DNA of 64,000 nt, taken from positions 2,633,876-2,697,875 of the forward strand of contig NZ_CP044522.1 of NCBI RefSeq assembly GCF_016495405.1, written 5' to 3'. The translations under genes were made by a program, and so were the position numbers. Of this stretch, positions 1 through 9,900 are shown in pieces (the stretch's first letter is position 1; the number at the start of each line of letters is the position of its first letter). This stretch comes from Cobetia sp. cqz5-12 (lineage in GTDB: Bacteria; Pseudomonadota; Gammaproteobacteria; Pseudomonadales; Halomonadaceae). The notes under the pieces were generated by a model. It was not told the origin of the DNA, searched no databases, and saw only the letters and a program-made list of their open reading frames with translations.

Positions 1-70
1 CTCTGGGGCATCACTTTGTTTTTCCTCCGGTATTTTTCGCCAGCCTCTTCTTGCCTGCTTCATTCCCGAG

Positions 71-2311
71 TTGCTGCCACTGAAAAGAGGGCGTACACCC
101 CTTTCATGTCAGAACAATGACAACTTACTCGCCTTCAAGACTTTATCTTCCGCTGCCAAGCGACGTGCCCGGACAGGCACACTGAGCGAAAAAAATGTAG
201 GAAAAGAACAACATCCTGCGACAACTGGCACGGATTCCTTGACAGAATTCGCAGCATCGAAAGGGATAGATACCGCGACGGAATTCGCGGATCAACACTC
301 CTCGACAACTATCATGCGTGTCGTCGGTTGGGGACATAAACCTACGGCGAAACGCGCGCGCCAATATGCGCTTGAACATGGATTGCCCTACGTCGCATTG
401 GAGGATGGTTTCCTGCGCTCTCTGACCCTGGCAAGCGCCGGTTACCCTGGCATGGCGATGGTGGTCGATCACCAGGGCATCTATTACGATGCGCGCCAAC
501 CGAGCGATCTCGAGCAACTGATCAAGGAAGCGCCGACGCGCCAGGGAGAGGCATTGCTGGCCCGAGCACATGCGGCCATCGAAAGCCTGCGCATGCATCG
601 CTTGAGCAAGTACAACCATGCGCCAGAGCGCAAGTTGCCAGCCCGAAAGCCTGCCATGCAGCGACTTCTGGTCGTGGACCAGACTGCCGAGGATGTGTCT
701 GTCGTGGGCGGCATGGCCAGCCCGGAGACTTTCCTTGCCATGCTGAGGGAGGCCTGCGCCATCGAGGGAGCCGAGGTATGGGTCAAGGTGCATCCGGATG
801 TGATCGCCGGCAAGAAGCGCGGTTATCTACTGGAGGAAGCACGCAAGCTTGGCTGCACGCTACTGAGTGACGACATCAATCCCTGGTGCCTGTTCGAACA
901 GGTCGATGGCGTCCATGTCGTGACCAGCCAGCTTGGGTTCGAGGCCCTGATGGCAGGCCTGCCGGTGACCTGCCACGGCATGCCGTTCTATGCCGGCTGG
1001 GGCCTGACGGATGACCGACAGCAATCCCCGCGCAGAGGCCAGTCACGCACGCTGTATCAGGTGTTTGCCGCGGCCTATCTCGAATACAGCCGTTATGCCA
1101 ACCCCTATACCCAGCAGGCCGCGACCCTCGAAGAGATCATCCAGTTATTGGCGGATCAAAAGCGCCAGGCCGAGAGATTGGCAGGCGACTGGATAGCGCC
1201 GGGATACTCGCGCTGGAAGCGTAACTTCCTGCCCGGCTTCCTCGGGCCATTGGCGCACTGCGACTTCGTCAAAAGCGACGCCATCGCACTGCAAAGGCTG
1301 CAGAAGAAAGTTGGTGCTGCCACCGCGCATGATCCGCAAGCATTGTGGCAGTGCAAACAGCAGGCAGCACACCCTCCCAGGGTACTGAGTTGGGCGAGTA
1401 GGACTACAACAGAGCAGGAAGCTTCGGTCATTGCACAAGGGGGCGCTCTGTGGCGAATCGAGGACGGCTTCTTGCGCTCAGTCGGCCTGGGGGTGGATCT
1501 CACGCGGCCACTTTCATTGATCCTCGATCCGCTCGGCATGCATTTTGACGCCAGTCGCTCAAGCGCACTGGAGCAGTGGTTGATGCATCATGATTTCACC
1601 GATGCCGAGTTAGGCCGCGCGCGCCAATTGCGCGAGCGTCTGATTAGATTGGGATTGAGCAAGTACAATTCGGAAGGTGATGACTTGCCGGACCTTCGCG
1701 CGATGGCCAAGGGCCGTGAGGTGATATTGGTCGTCGGTCAGGTGGAATCAGATGCCTCGATACGCCATGCCTGCCCCGGCATTCGTACCAACCAGGCTTT
1801 GCTTGAGGCGGCGCGGGAATTGCATCCTGAAGCTTACGTGATCTACAAGCCGCATCCCGACGTTGTGACAGGGGGACGTAATGGCAAGGTGGCCACTGAA
1901 GGCGGGGCGTACGATCTCGAATTGATCAGCGGCAATATCAGTCGGTTATTTGAGCAAGTCGATCACGTTCACACGCTCTGCTCGCTCGCCGGCTTTGAAG
2001 CCCTGATACGAGGTGTGCCCGTCACGACCCATGGCCTGCCCTTCTATGCCGGCTGGGGATTGACCAATGACCAGATCGTCTGCCCAAGACGGACACGAAC
2101 CTTGAGTGTGGATGCTCTGGTGGCTGGCGCTTTGATCGAGTACCCCGTGTATGTGGCCCCTGAGCACGGTCACTTATGCAATGCCGAGACAGTCGTCACG
2201 ATCCTGGAACAACAACGTGACAAGCTTCGCAGAGGCACCTTGATGCCTGCATTGCCTTGGAAAACCCGTCTTTATCGAGGCTATCGCGCCTTATTCATCG
2301 GGAAGCACTGA
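71..2311 (+). CDS. kpsC: KpsC-like capsule beta-Kdo glycosyltransferase
   Basis: The family adds alternating beta-Kdo residues to a lipid-linked Kdo acceptor at the cytoplasmic face, forming the linker on which ABC-type capsules are built. The protein is visibly duplicated. Both halves carry EDGFLRS (about residues 111 and 464), a KxHPDV segment (KVHPDVIAG and YKPHPDVVTG) and GFEAL followed by HGxPFYAGWGLT, which matches the two glycosyltransferase domains of KpsC. The first 80 or so residues look unrelated to KpsC. The start shown is a TTG without a clear ribosome site; the first in-frame ATG is at 314, just before the conserved MRVVGWGHKP. The true start is therefore uncertain. kpsS follows after 3 bases. 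Confidence 0.88.
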   Translation: MLPLKRGRTPLSCQNNDNLLAFKTLSSAAKRRARTGTLSEKNVGKEQHPATTGTDSLTEFAASKGIDTATEFADQHSSTTIMRVVGWGHKPTAKRARQYALEHGLPYVALEDGFLRSLTLASAGYPGMAMVVDHQGIYYDARQPSDLEQLIKEAPTRQGEALLARAHAAIESLRMHRLSKYNHAPERKLPARKPAMQRLLVVDQTAEDVSVVGGMASPETFLAMLREACAIEGAEVWVKVHPDVIAGKKRGYLLEEARKLGCTLLSDDINPWCLFEQVDGVHVVTSQLGFEALMAGLPVTCHGMPFYAGWGLTDDRQQSPRRGQSRTLYQVFAAAYLEYSRYANPYTQQAATLEEIIQLLADQKRQAERLAGDWIAPGYSRWKRNFLPGFLGPLAHCDFVKSDAIALQRLQKKVGAATAHDPQALWQCKQQAAHPPRVLSWASRTTTEQEASVIAQGGALWRIEDGFLRSVGLGVDLTRPLSLILDPLGMHFDASRSSALEQWLMHHDFTDAELGRARQLRERLIRLGLSKYNSEGDDLPDLRAMAKGREVILVVGQVESDASIRHACPGIRTNQALLEAARELHPEAYVIYKPHPDVVTGGRNGKVATEGGAYDLELISGNISRLFEQVDHVHTLCSLAGFEALIRGVPVTTHGLPFYAGWGLTNDQIVCPRRTRTLSVDALVAGALIEYPVYVAPEHGHLCNAETVVTILEQQRDKLRRGTLMPALPWKTRLYRGYRALFIGKH

Positions 2312-2314
2312 ATC

Positions 2315-3811
2315 ATGTCACATGGACGTCTGGCATTGCCTTTCACCACTCCAGCTTCCGCCCTCATGCCCTCGGACGCACGAGCGCAAGAGAGCATTGG
2401 GAGACAAGGACTCTCGTCGGCAACCTCCGTGGCTAGCGCGATCGAAAAGCTGCGTCTGCTCAAGATGTCGGATGATGCCGTTCTCACACGCCCGTCAGTT
2501 CAGCCCGACGTCTCGCGTGGCGCTGAATTGCACACTCCTCCAGCGCAGCCACCGTCGGCTCACATCCGACCGGGGGGCGGCCGCAGGCGTGTCTTCATGT
2601 TGCTTCAGGGAGTGTGCTCGCCCTTCTTCCTGCATCTGGCGAAAAAGCTCAAGCAGGATGGCCATGAGGTCATCAAGGTCAACTTCAACAGCGGCGACAG
2701 CTTCTACTGGCGCCACGACAAGGCGTATGCCTATCGCGGCAAGCTCGAGGACCTCGGTGACTGGATCGCCGAACTCTGGCGCAAGCACCACGTCACGGAT
2801 CAGGTGCTGTTCGGCGACCGTCGCCCGGTACATCGTGATGCCGTGCTCAAGGCGGAATATCTCGGTATTCGTACCCACGTGTTCGAGGAGGGCTATTTTC
2901 GCCCCTACTGGGTGACACTGGAACGCGAAGGCGTCAATGGCCACTCCCTGCTGCCACGCGACCCCGACTGGTTCCGTGAGGCAGGCAAGCACCTTGAAGA
3001 TGCCCCCACGCCGCAACGTTTCAAGGCGCCTTTCAGCGAGCGTGCGCGCCATGACATCACCTACCACCTGGCGGGCGCGGCCAATCCGCTGCTCTTCCCG
3101 CGCTATCGGCCACACAGCATCCACGCCGTGCAGGAATACGCGGGCTACGCGACACGGCTGCCCTTGATGCGCTGGTACAAGCGGCGTGATGCCAAGCGTA
3201 TCGATCAGCTGATGGGCAGTGGCGCGCCCTACTACATGTTGCCGCTGCAATTGAATACCGATGCCCAGATACGTCATCACTCGCGCTTCGCCAACATGCA
3301 GGAAGTCATCCAGCGGGTGATGAAGAGCTTCGCCCTGAATGCGCCACGCGGTGCGCGCCTGGTCATCAAGAACCACCCCCTCGACATGGGGCTGGTGGAT
3401 TACCCGGGGTTGATTCGCTCATTGGAGCGCCGTTACGACCTGATCGGGCGTATCGTCTACCTGGAGAGCGGCAACCTGGAGAAGCTGTTGCAGCAGGCCA
3501 AGGGCATGATCACGGTCAACAGCACGACCGGCAACGTGGCACTGCAGTATCGCTGCCCGACCTACTGCATGGGCGACCCGATCTTCAACCTGCCCGGCCT
3601 GACCTTCCAGGGCTCGCTGCATGATTTCTGGACCCAGGGCCAGCGCCCCGACACCACGCTCTTCCGACATTTCCGCAATACGGTGATTCATACCGTGCAG
3701 CTCAATGGCGGCTTCTACTGCAAGCCGGGCATGCAACTGGCCGTGTTGGGCGCGTCCAAGATACTCTGCGCCGAACGCTCGCCATTGGAGAACATGTTGA
3801 GCCGCTGCTGA
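2315..3811 (+). CDS. kpsS: KpsS-like capsule Kdo transferase
   Basis: KpsS family proteins add the first beta-Kdo to (lyso)phosphatidylglycerol and so start the capsule linker that KpsC extends. The conserved part begins near residue 90 with RRRVFMLLQGVCSPFF and continues with the GDSFYWR, FEEGYFRPYWVTLE and VNSTTGNVALQYRCPT segments typical of the family. The product is 498 residues, about 100 more than E. coli KpsS; the excess is a low-similarity N-terminal extension, so a later start is possible. Three bases separate it from kpsC, so the two are cotranscribed. No kpsM, kpsT, kpsD or kpsE transport genes are in the window; they may lie to the left. Confidence 0.88.
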   Translation: MSHGRLALPFTTPASALMPSDARAQESIGRQGLSSATSVASAIEKLRLLKMSDDAVLTRPSVQPDVSRGAELHTPPAQPPSAHIRPGGGRRRVFMLLQGVCSPFFLHLAKKLKQDGHEVIKVNFNSGDSFYWRHDKAYAYRGKLEDLGDWIAELWRKHHVTDQVLFGDRRPVHRDAVLKAEYLGIRTHVFEEGYFRPYWVTLEREGVNGHSLLPRDPDWFREAGKHLEDAPTPQRFKAPFSERARHDITYHLAGAANPLLFPRYRPHSIHAVQEYAGYATRLPLMRWYKRRDAKRIDQLMGSGAPYYMLPLQLNTDAQIRHHSRFANMQEVIQRVMKSFALNAPRGARLVIKNHPLDMGLVDYPGLIRSLERRYDLIGRIVYLESGNLEKLLQQAKGMITVNSTTGNVALQYRCPTYCMGDPIFNLPGLTFQGSLHDFWTQGQRPDTTLFRHFRNTVIHTVQLNGGFYCKPGMQLAVLGASKILCAERSPLENMLSRC

Positions 3812-3943
3812 ACATGCGAAAAGACTGCTGGACCACGCAACATCGGTGAGACACGCCAATGATGGCAGCCTCTCTCACCCGACCATAACGAGAAACGCAA
3901 GGGAACTGCCGACCTTCGGTGTCGGGATTCAAGGAGACCAAAG

Positions 3944-4843
3944 ATGACGGCCATGCCCCCCCAGCAGCCAGAGCCTACCGACGCTGAGCGCGCCGCCGGC
4001 ACTCACCGAGCGGATCATCGACCAGCAGATCATCGACCTGCAGAGAGCGACTCCAGTGCGAAAGCAGCGCAGGATGCCAGCCGCCTGCGGCGCGTCCTGA
4101 TCACCGGTGCCACGGGCGAGATCGGCGGCGCCCTGGCGCGCGCCTATGCCGAGACGGGCACCACGCTGATCCTCACCGGCCGCAAGCAGCGCAAGCTCGA
4201 TGCGATCGCAAGCGACTGCCGCAAGCTGGGTGCCGAGGTGGAATGCACGGTACTCAATCTGTGTGATGAAGAGACCCTGCTCACCTGGCTGGATGAAGTC
4301 TGCGCGCGCGGCGTGCCGGACATCGCCATCGCCAATGCCGGCATGAATACCGATATCGGCCCCCAGGGCAACGGAGAGCGCTGGGAGGATTCACGCCGCC
4401 TGCTGCAGACCAACGTGATCGGCACACTGGGCATGGCCCATCATCTGGCCATGGCGATGAAGCAACGCGGCAGTGGGCAGCTGGTACTGCTCAGCTCCCT
4501 CGCGGCGTGGCATGGACTGGCATTGACGCCCAGCTACAGCGGCAGCAAGGCAGCGGTCAAGGCATATGGCGAAGGCCTGCGCAGCTGGCTCAAGCCCCAT
4601 GGCGTGGGGGTCACCGTCGTCATGCCCGGCTATGTCACCTCGCCGATGTGTGAGGCCATGCCAGGACCCAAGCCCTTCGAAATGCCACCCGAGAAGGCCG
4701 CACGCCGCATCCTCAAGGGCGCGGCGCGTAACCGGGCGCGTATCAGCTTCCCCTTCCCGCTCAACTTCGGGTGCTGGTGGTTGAGTGTCCTGCCCGCCGG
4801 AATCTCCCAGCGCCTGCTCGGGTGGTTCAATTACACTCATTGA
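3944..4843 (+). CDS. short-chain dehydrogenase/reductase, RkpH-like
   Basis: An NAD(P)-dependent Rossmann-fold reductase. The cofactor motif TGATGEIG lies near residues 54-61, the NAG motif (ANAGMN) follows, and the catalytic Ser and YSGSK (Tyr near 198) are intact. A good ribosome site (AAGGAG) precedes the ATG. The first 45 residues are polar and contain an in-frame 15-base duplication (4013-4042) giving repeated ADHRP. It sits between kpsS and the lipid-synthesis genes, so it may reduce the ketone made by the alpha-oxoamine synthase at 15443, as 3-ketosphinganine reductases do. That role is inferred from position; the family assignment is firm. Confidence 0.8.
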   Translation: MTAMPPQQPEPTDAERAAGTHRADHRPADHRPAESDSSAKAAQDASRLRRVLITGATGEIGGALARAYAETGTTLILTGRKQRKLDAIASDCRKLGAEVECTVLNLCDEETLLTWLDEVCARGVPDIAIANAGMNTDIGPQGNGERWEDSRRLLQTNVIGTLGMAHHLAMAMKQRGSGQLVLLSSLAAWHGLALTPSYSGSKAAVKAYGEGLRSWLKPHGVGVTVVMPGYVTSPMCEAMPGPKPFEMPPEKAARRILKGAARNRARISFPFPLNFGCWWLSVLPAGISQRLLGWFNYTH

Positions 4844-5037
4844 TTGGGACATGCTTCCCACGCGCCACGGTGCAGGCTTGCGTCTTCATTAACCATGCAC
4901 CTGAGTCGTGAGCCAGGCCGTCATGAGCAGCAGGCGATGGCTCAGCGTTTTTCCATTGTCATGACAATGAGTTAGCGTAATACCCCAGTACCTGCCACTG
5001 GAGTACATCGTGCAGAATCGATGGGATAGACAGTGAT

Positions 5038-5074
5038 GGGAACGCCATAGCGAGTGCAGGGAACGCCATAGCGA
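5038..5074 (+). repeat. spaced 16-bp direct repeat
   Basis: GGGAACGCCATAGCGA occurs at 5038-5053 and again at 5059-5074. The copies are identical and start 21 bases apart, which is two helical turns and so puts both on the same DNA face. This geometry suits a regulator that binds direct repeats upstream of the gene at 5247. No regulator is identified. Confidence 0.5.
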
Positions 5075-5180
5075 TAGTTGAACACGCTGGAACGATCAGG
5101 ATCTGGACACCAGAGCACCTGAAAATACTGCGGCGAGGGGCCGACTTGTCACTCCCCTCGTCGCCATGGATCTTGATCAG

Positions 5181-5196
5181 GGTCGAGTACTCGACC
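5181..5196. promoter_or_regulatory. perfect 16-bp palindrome, candidate operator
   Basis: GGTCGAGTACTCGACC is a perfect palindrome 50 bases before the start of the sulfatase-family gene. Its size and position suit a binding site for a dimeric repressor controlling the lipid genes. It could also form a small hairpin in the leader RNA. Confidence 0.5.
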
Positions 5197-5246
5197 GGAC
5201 ACTACACAGCCCCTGCGACGGCAGAGGCTAACGAGGTCGGCATTAC

Positions 5247-6998
5247 ATGGAGTTTGTCATTGCGTTTGTGTCTTTCATGGCCGGGCCACTGCTGGTCGGC
5301 CTCGGGTTGACGCTGGGGCTTGAGCATCTGCTGCTGAAACAGATGACGACACCGCCAGCCGCATTCTGGCGTCGCCCCGTCAGTGCCAGGCTGGCACATG
5401 TCGGGTACTGGTGCGCCAGCTGGTCACTGTGCACCTTGATCACCCAGCGGCCCTGGTTCTCGCTGATCGTCGTCAATGCGCTGTGGCTGGTGGTGCTGCA
5501 GGTCAGCCACACCAAGTACGTGTCGCTGCGTGAACCCTTCCTCAGCCAGGACTTCGAGTACTTCACCGACGCCATCAAGCACCCGCGCCTGTATATCCCT
5601 TTCTTCGGCATCGGGCTGACCATCGCCGCGACCACGGCAGGGGCGCTGGCGATCGGCCTGGGACTCTGGCTCGAACCCGCACTGGGCTTCTCAGCCACCT
5701 ACTCAGGCAATGCCGCTCTATGGCTGGTGCCATTGATCAGCGTACTGCTCGGCGCGAGCCTCCTGGTCTACGCCCTGGGCAACCGTCTGGCCAGCAAGGT
5801 GATGCTGGTACCCGAGTTCGACCTGAGCGAGCTGGGCATGGTGCCCTACCTGCTGGCCTATGCGCGTCTGGCGCGCCGCCCACTGGCGCCACTGCGAAAT
5901 CCCCTGGAGGAGGCACAGCGCGAACTCGACGATACCTTGCGCGAACTCGATGACGAGGACGCCATCAAGGCGCTGCCCCATGTCGTCAGCGTGCAGAGCG
6001 AATCCTTCTTCGACGCCCGCCGCGTCTATCCTCGGGTACGTGACGATCTGCTGCCGAACCTGGACCGCTGCCACTTCACCGCCCTGGCCCAGGGACTGCC
6101 GTGCGGTCGTCTGGCCGTGCCGGCGTGGGGTGCCAACACCGTACGCACCGAAACCGCCTTCCTGACCGGACTGACCGCCGAGGAACTCGGCGTGCACCAG
6201 TTCAACCCCTACCATCAGCTGGCGCATCGCGCCGTGCCGAATCTCGCCGCCAGCTACAAGGCAATGGGCTATCGCACGTTGTGCATCCATCCCTATCCCG
6301 GCACCTTCTACCTGCGCAACCAGGTGCTGAAACAGCTCGGTTTCGATGAATTCCTCGACATCGCCCACTTCAGCGATGCCGACAAGAGCGGCCAGTACAT
6401 CAGCGATGCCGCCGTGGCCGCCAAGGTGGAAGACTGCCTGTTGGAGGCCGGCGATACCCCGCTGTTCATCCAGGTGATCACCATGGAGAATCATGGCCCG
6501 CTGCATCTGGAAACTTTCGACAGCGCACGTCTGCCGGAGTGGTATGACGGAGACCTGCCAGAGAAGTGCCAGGAACTGGGCATCTATCTGCGGCATCTGG
6601 TGAATGCCGATGCGATGATCGATCAGCTCACCACCGCGCTGGCGCGACTGCCGCGCGGCGGGCTGCTGTGTTTCTATGGAGACCATGTGCCGATCATGCC
6701 CGAGGTCTATACGACCCTGGGCGAGCCCAATGGCGTGACCGACAGTTTCATCTGGTCCAGCGCTCTGCCGGAGTCCGACGACACCGCCCGCCAGACCATG
6801 GCGGCCGTGCGCGACAAGGACCCGGAGCTGATGGAGTGGGCCCTCGATTGTGAAGGGCCCTTCAAGACTGACGAGCAATGCCGCAAGGGCGATCCGCGCG
6901 TCATCAATATCGATACATTAGGAAGTGCGCTGCTGAAGGCGACTGCGAAACATGCTCGCCACAGTGCCGTGACTCAGAAGTTCAGGAGCTTGTCATGA
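5247..6998 (+). CDS. LtaS/OpgB-like phosphoglycerol transferase (sulfatase fold)
   Basis: A membrane-anchored alkaline-phosphatase-superfamily enzyme of 583 residues. The N-terminal 180 residues contain about four hydrophobic spans (near 5-30, 50-90, 110-135 and 150-175). The rest is a sulfatase domain with VQSESFFD, NTVRTETAF (likely catalytic Thr near 301), TMENHGPLH and FYGDHVPIM as metal- and substrate-site motifs. Relatives move phosphoglycerol or phosphoethanolamine from phospholipids to a polymer or lipid on the outer side of the inner membrane. Its stop overlaps the PKS start (ATGA at 6995-6998), so the two are translationally coupled and probably work on the same lipid. Donor and acceptor are unknown. 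Confidence 0.78.
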   Translation: MEFVIAFVSFMAGPLLVGLGLTLGLEHLLLKQMTTPPAAFWRRPVSARLAHVGYWCASWSLCTLITQRPWFSLIVVNALWLVVLQVSHTKYVSLREPFLSQDFEYFTDAIKHPRLYIPFFGIGLTIAATTAGALAIGLGLWLEPALGFSATYSGNAALWLVPLISVLLGASLLVYALGNRLASKVMLVPEFDLSELGMVPYLLAYARLARRPLAPLRNPLEEAQRELDDTLRELDDEDAIKALPHVVSVQSESFFDARRVYPRVRDDLLPNLDRCHFTALAQGLPCGRLAVPAWGANTVRTETAFLTGLTAEELGVHQFNPYHQLAHRAVPNLAASYKAMGYRTLCIHPYPGTFYLRNQVLKQLGFDEFLDIAHFSDADKSGQYISDAAVAAKVEDCLLEAGDTPLFIQVITMENHGPLHLETFDSARLPEWYDGDLPEKCQELGIYLRHLVNADAMIDQLTTALARLPRGGLLCFYGDHVPIMPEVYTTLGEPNGVTDSFIWSSALPESDDTARQTMAAVRDKDPELMEWALDCEGPFKTDEQCRKGDPRVINIDTLGSALLKATAKHARHSAVTQKFRSLS

Positions 6999-9900
6999 CC
7001 CGACGCGTTGCCATCATCGGCGCAGCCAGCCGTTTCCCCGGCACCACTCAGGCCACCCTGTGGGACGACCTCCTGGCCGGCAAGGACATGGTGACCGAAG
7101 TCGCCGACGACCGCTGGAGCAAGGAGTCTCTCTCGCACCCGGACAAGAAAGCCCCGGGCATGAGCTATAGCTTCGCCGCAGGTTCGCTGGGCGACATCAC
7201 GGGCTTTGACCCCGCCTTCTTCGGTATCAGCCCGCGCGAAGCCGCCAGCATGGACCCCCAGCAGCGCATGCTGCTGGAGATGAGCTGGGAAGCCATCGAG
7301 CACGCCGGTATCCCCGCCGAGAAGATGCGCGGCTCACGCTGTGGCGTCTTCATGGGCATCGCGAGCCTGGATTACTCCTACCGCATGGCGGATGACCTGA
7401 GCGCCATCGGCCCGAATACCGCGACCGGCAATACCTCCAGCGTGGCCTCAAACCGTCTGTCGTATGCCTTCGACCTGCACGGCCCAAGCCTGTCGCTGGA
7501 TACCGCCTGCTCTTCTTCAATGGTCGCCTTCCACCAGGCCTGCCAGTCGATCAGAAGCGGTGAGACTGACATGGCGCTGACCGGCGGCATCAGCCTGCAT
7601 CTGCATCCGTACGGCTTCCTGATCTTCTCCAAGGCCACGATGTTGTCGAAGACCGGCCGCTGTCAGGTCTTCGATGAAGCCGGTGATGGCTACGCACGCT
7701 CCGAGGGCGGCGGCGTCTTCCTGCTCAAGGATCTCGACCAGGCCATCGCCGATGGCGATCGTATCCTCGCCGTGGTGGCCTCTTCCGTGGTCAATACCGA
7801 TGGCTACAAGTCCGGCCTGACCGTGCCCAACCCGGCGGCGCAGATCCAGCTGATGGAACAGGCCTGCGAGCAGGCCGGCATCAGCCCGGACGAGATCGAC
7901 TATCTCGAGGCCCACGGCACCGGCACCGCGGTCGGTGACCCGCTGGAAACCCGCGCCATCGGTGCCGCCATCGGTCAGAAGCGGACTACCCCTCTGCCGA
8001 TCGGCTCGATTAAGAGCAACATGGGTCACCTGGAAACCGCCTCTGGCGTGGCAGGCCTGGCCAAGGCACTAGGCGTGATCGCGCATCGTGAAGTGCCGGC
8101 GACGATCAAGATCCAGCGCCTGAATCCGAAGATTCGCACTGACGAGTGGAATCTGGATATCGTCACCCAGCCGCGAAAGCTCAAGGCAGACGGGCGTCTG
8201 GTGGTCGGAGTCAACTCCTTCGGCTTCGGCGGCGCCAATGCCCATGTGCTGCTGGAAAGTGCCCCCGAACAATCGGTAGCGCAACCGACTGCTGAAGGTG
8301 AACAGACCCCGCCGCTGCGCCTGAGCGCCCGCTCCCCACAAGCGCTCAAGCAGTCCGCGCTGGAACTGGCAGAGCATCTGCGTGAGCTCGCCGCCCACGA
8401 CATGGCACCCAGCCTCTACGATCTCGCCTGGCAGCTGGCTGCCCGCCGTGAGCATCATGTGCATGGTGCCCTGCTCAGCGCGGATAACTTCACCACCCTG
8501 CTTGAGGACCTCGATACCCTCGGTAGCGAAGGGGATCTCGGCGACCATCCGCGCATCACTCTGGCGGACCGTCTGCCGTCATTGCCGAGCGCCAGTGACA
8601 ATGGTGCATCACCGCGCGCCACGCCGAATGCCCCGACTCCCGTACAGGAGCGTGGCCCGGTATTCGTGTACTCCGGCAATGGCTGCCAGTGGGCCGGCAT
8701 GGGCCGTGCCCTGATGGAAGAGTCCGCCAGCGTGCGCGCCTGTCTTGAGCGCCTCGATGCCGCCTTCCGTGACTTCAATGGCTTCGAATTGCTCAAGGAA
8801 CTGGACGGCAGCCTGAGCGAGAAAGGCGAGAACCGCCTGGATGCTACCGAGATTGCCCAGCCGACGCTGTTCGCGCTGCAGGTCGCGGTCACCGAGTGGC
8901 TGATCGAGCGTGGCATCCGCCCCGCTGCCGTGACCGGCCACAGTGTCGGCGAGGTCGCTGCCGCCTGGGCCAGTGGCGCACTGACGCTTGAACAGGCCAC
9001 CCGCGTCATCTTCCAGCGCAGCTATCATCAGGGGCGCACCCGTGGCACTGGCGCGATGATGGCCGTCGGTCTCGGCGAGTGCGAGATGCGCGAATGGCTG
9101 GAGCAGCCGCAGTGGGCCTCGCTGTCACTGGCCGGCATCAATGGCCCGCGTGGCACCACCCTGGCGGGTCAGCGTGAGCTGCTGGAAGCGCTAAGCAAGG
9201 AGCTCTCCGCCCAGGGCACCTTCGCAAGAGTGCTGGGACTGGATTACGCCTTCCACAGCCCGGCGATGGACCCGATCAAGCCTGGCCTGCTCGAATCCCT
9301 CGACGGCCTGACGCCCCGCGCCACGCATACCCCGTTCATCTCCACCGTCACCGGCAGCGTCATTGCCGGCGAGCAGCTGGATGCGCGCTACTGGTGGGAA
9401 AACATCCGTCAGCCGGTCATGTTCGAGGCCGCCGTCACGTCGCTGGTCAACTGGCACGCCGAGACGGAAGAGAACGCTGCCCTCGGCCGCCATCGCCTGC
9501 TGGTCGAGATCGGCGCGCACCCGATCCTGCGCAGCTATCTGAACGACATTCTCAAGGCGCGCAGTGAAGAGGCGCCCGCCGGCCAGGTACTCGCCAGTCT
9601 CGACCGTCGCCATGCCGGGGTAGACGCCCTGGAGCATCTGCGCGGTCGCGTACTGGTCTCCGGCGCCGTCGACATCACCGAGCTGTTCCCGGTCGCCGGT
9701 CAATTCGTCGAGCTGCCAGGCTACCCGTGGCAACGCAGCCCATGCTGGATCCAGACCACCAGCGAAAGCCAGCGGCTGCTGGACCGTCATTATGTGCACC
9801 CGCTGCTCGGCTATCGTCTCGCCCAGCAACGCCTGACCTGGGAAGCCCAGCTCGATACCCAGAAGGTCGCGTGGCTGGCCGATCATCAGGTCGGCGAGAG

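Larger units (their letters stand above)
4844..5246 (+). promoter_or_regulatory. 403-bp regulatory gap before the sulfatase-PKS pair
   Basis: No credible gene is seen here. The gap holds a spaced direct repeat and a perfect palindrome (listed separately) upstream of the coupled sulfatase and PKS genes. A promoter for that pair is therefore likely in this stretch, although I cannot assign -35 and -10 boxes with confidence. Confidence 0.45.

Noticed and set aside
5718..6878. 386-residue antisense open frame opposite the sulfatase-family gene
   Set aside because: High-GC shadow frame; the sense protein has conserved metal-site motifs.
6878..6994. Upstream in-frame start for the PKS
   Set aside because: It would overlap the sulfatase gene by 120 bases; the ATG at 6995 has AGGAGC ahead and directly precedes the KS domain.
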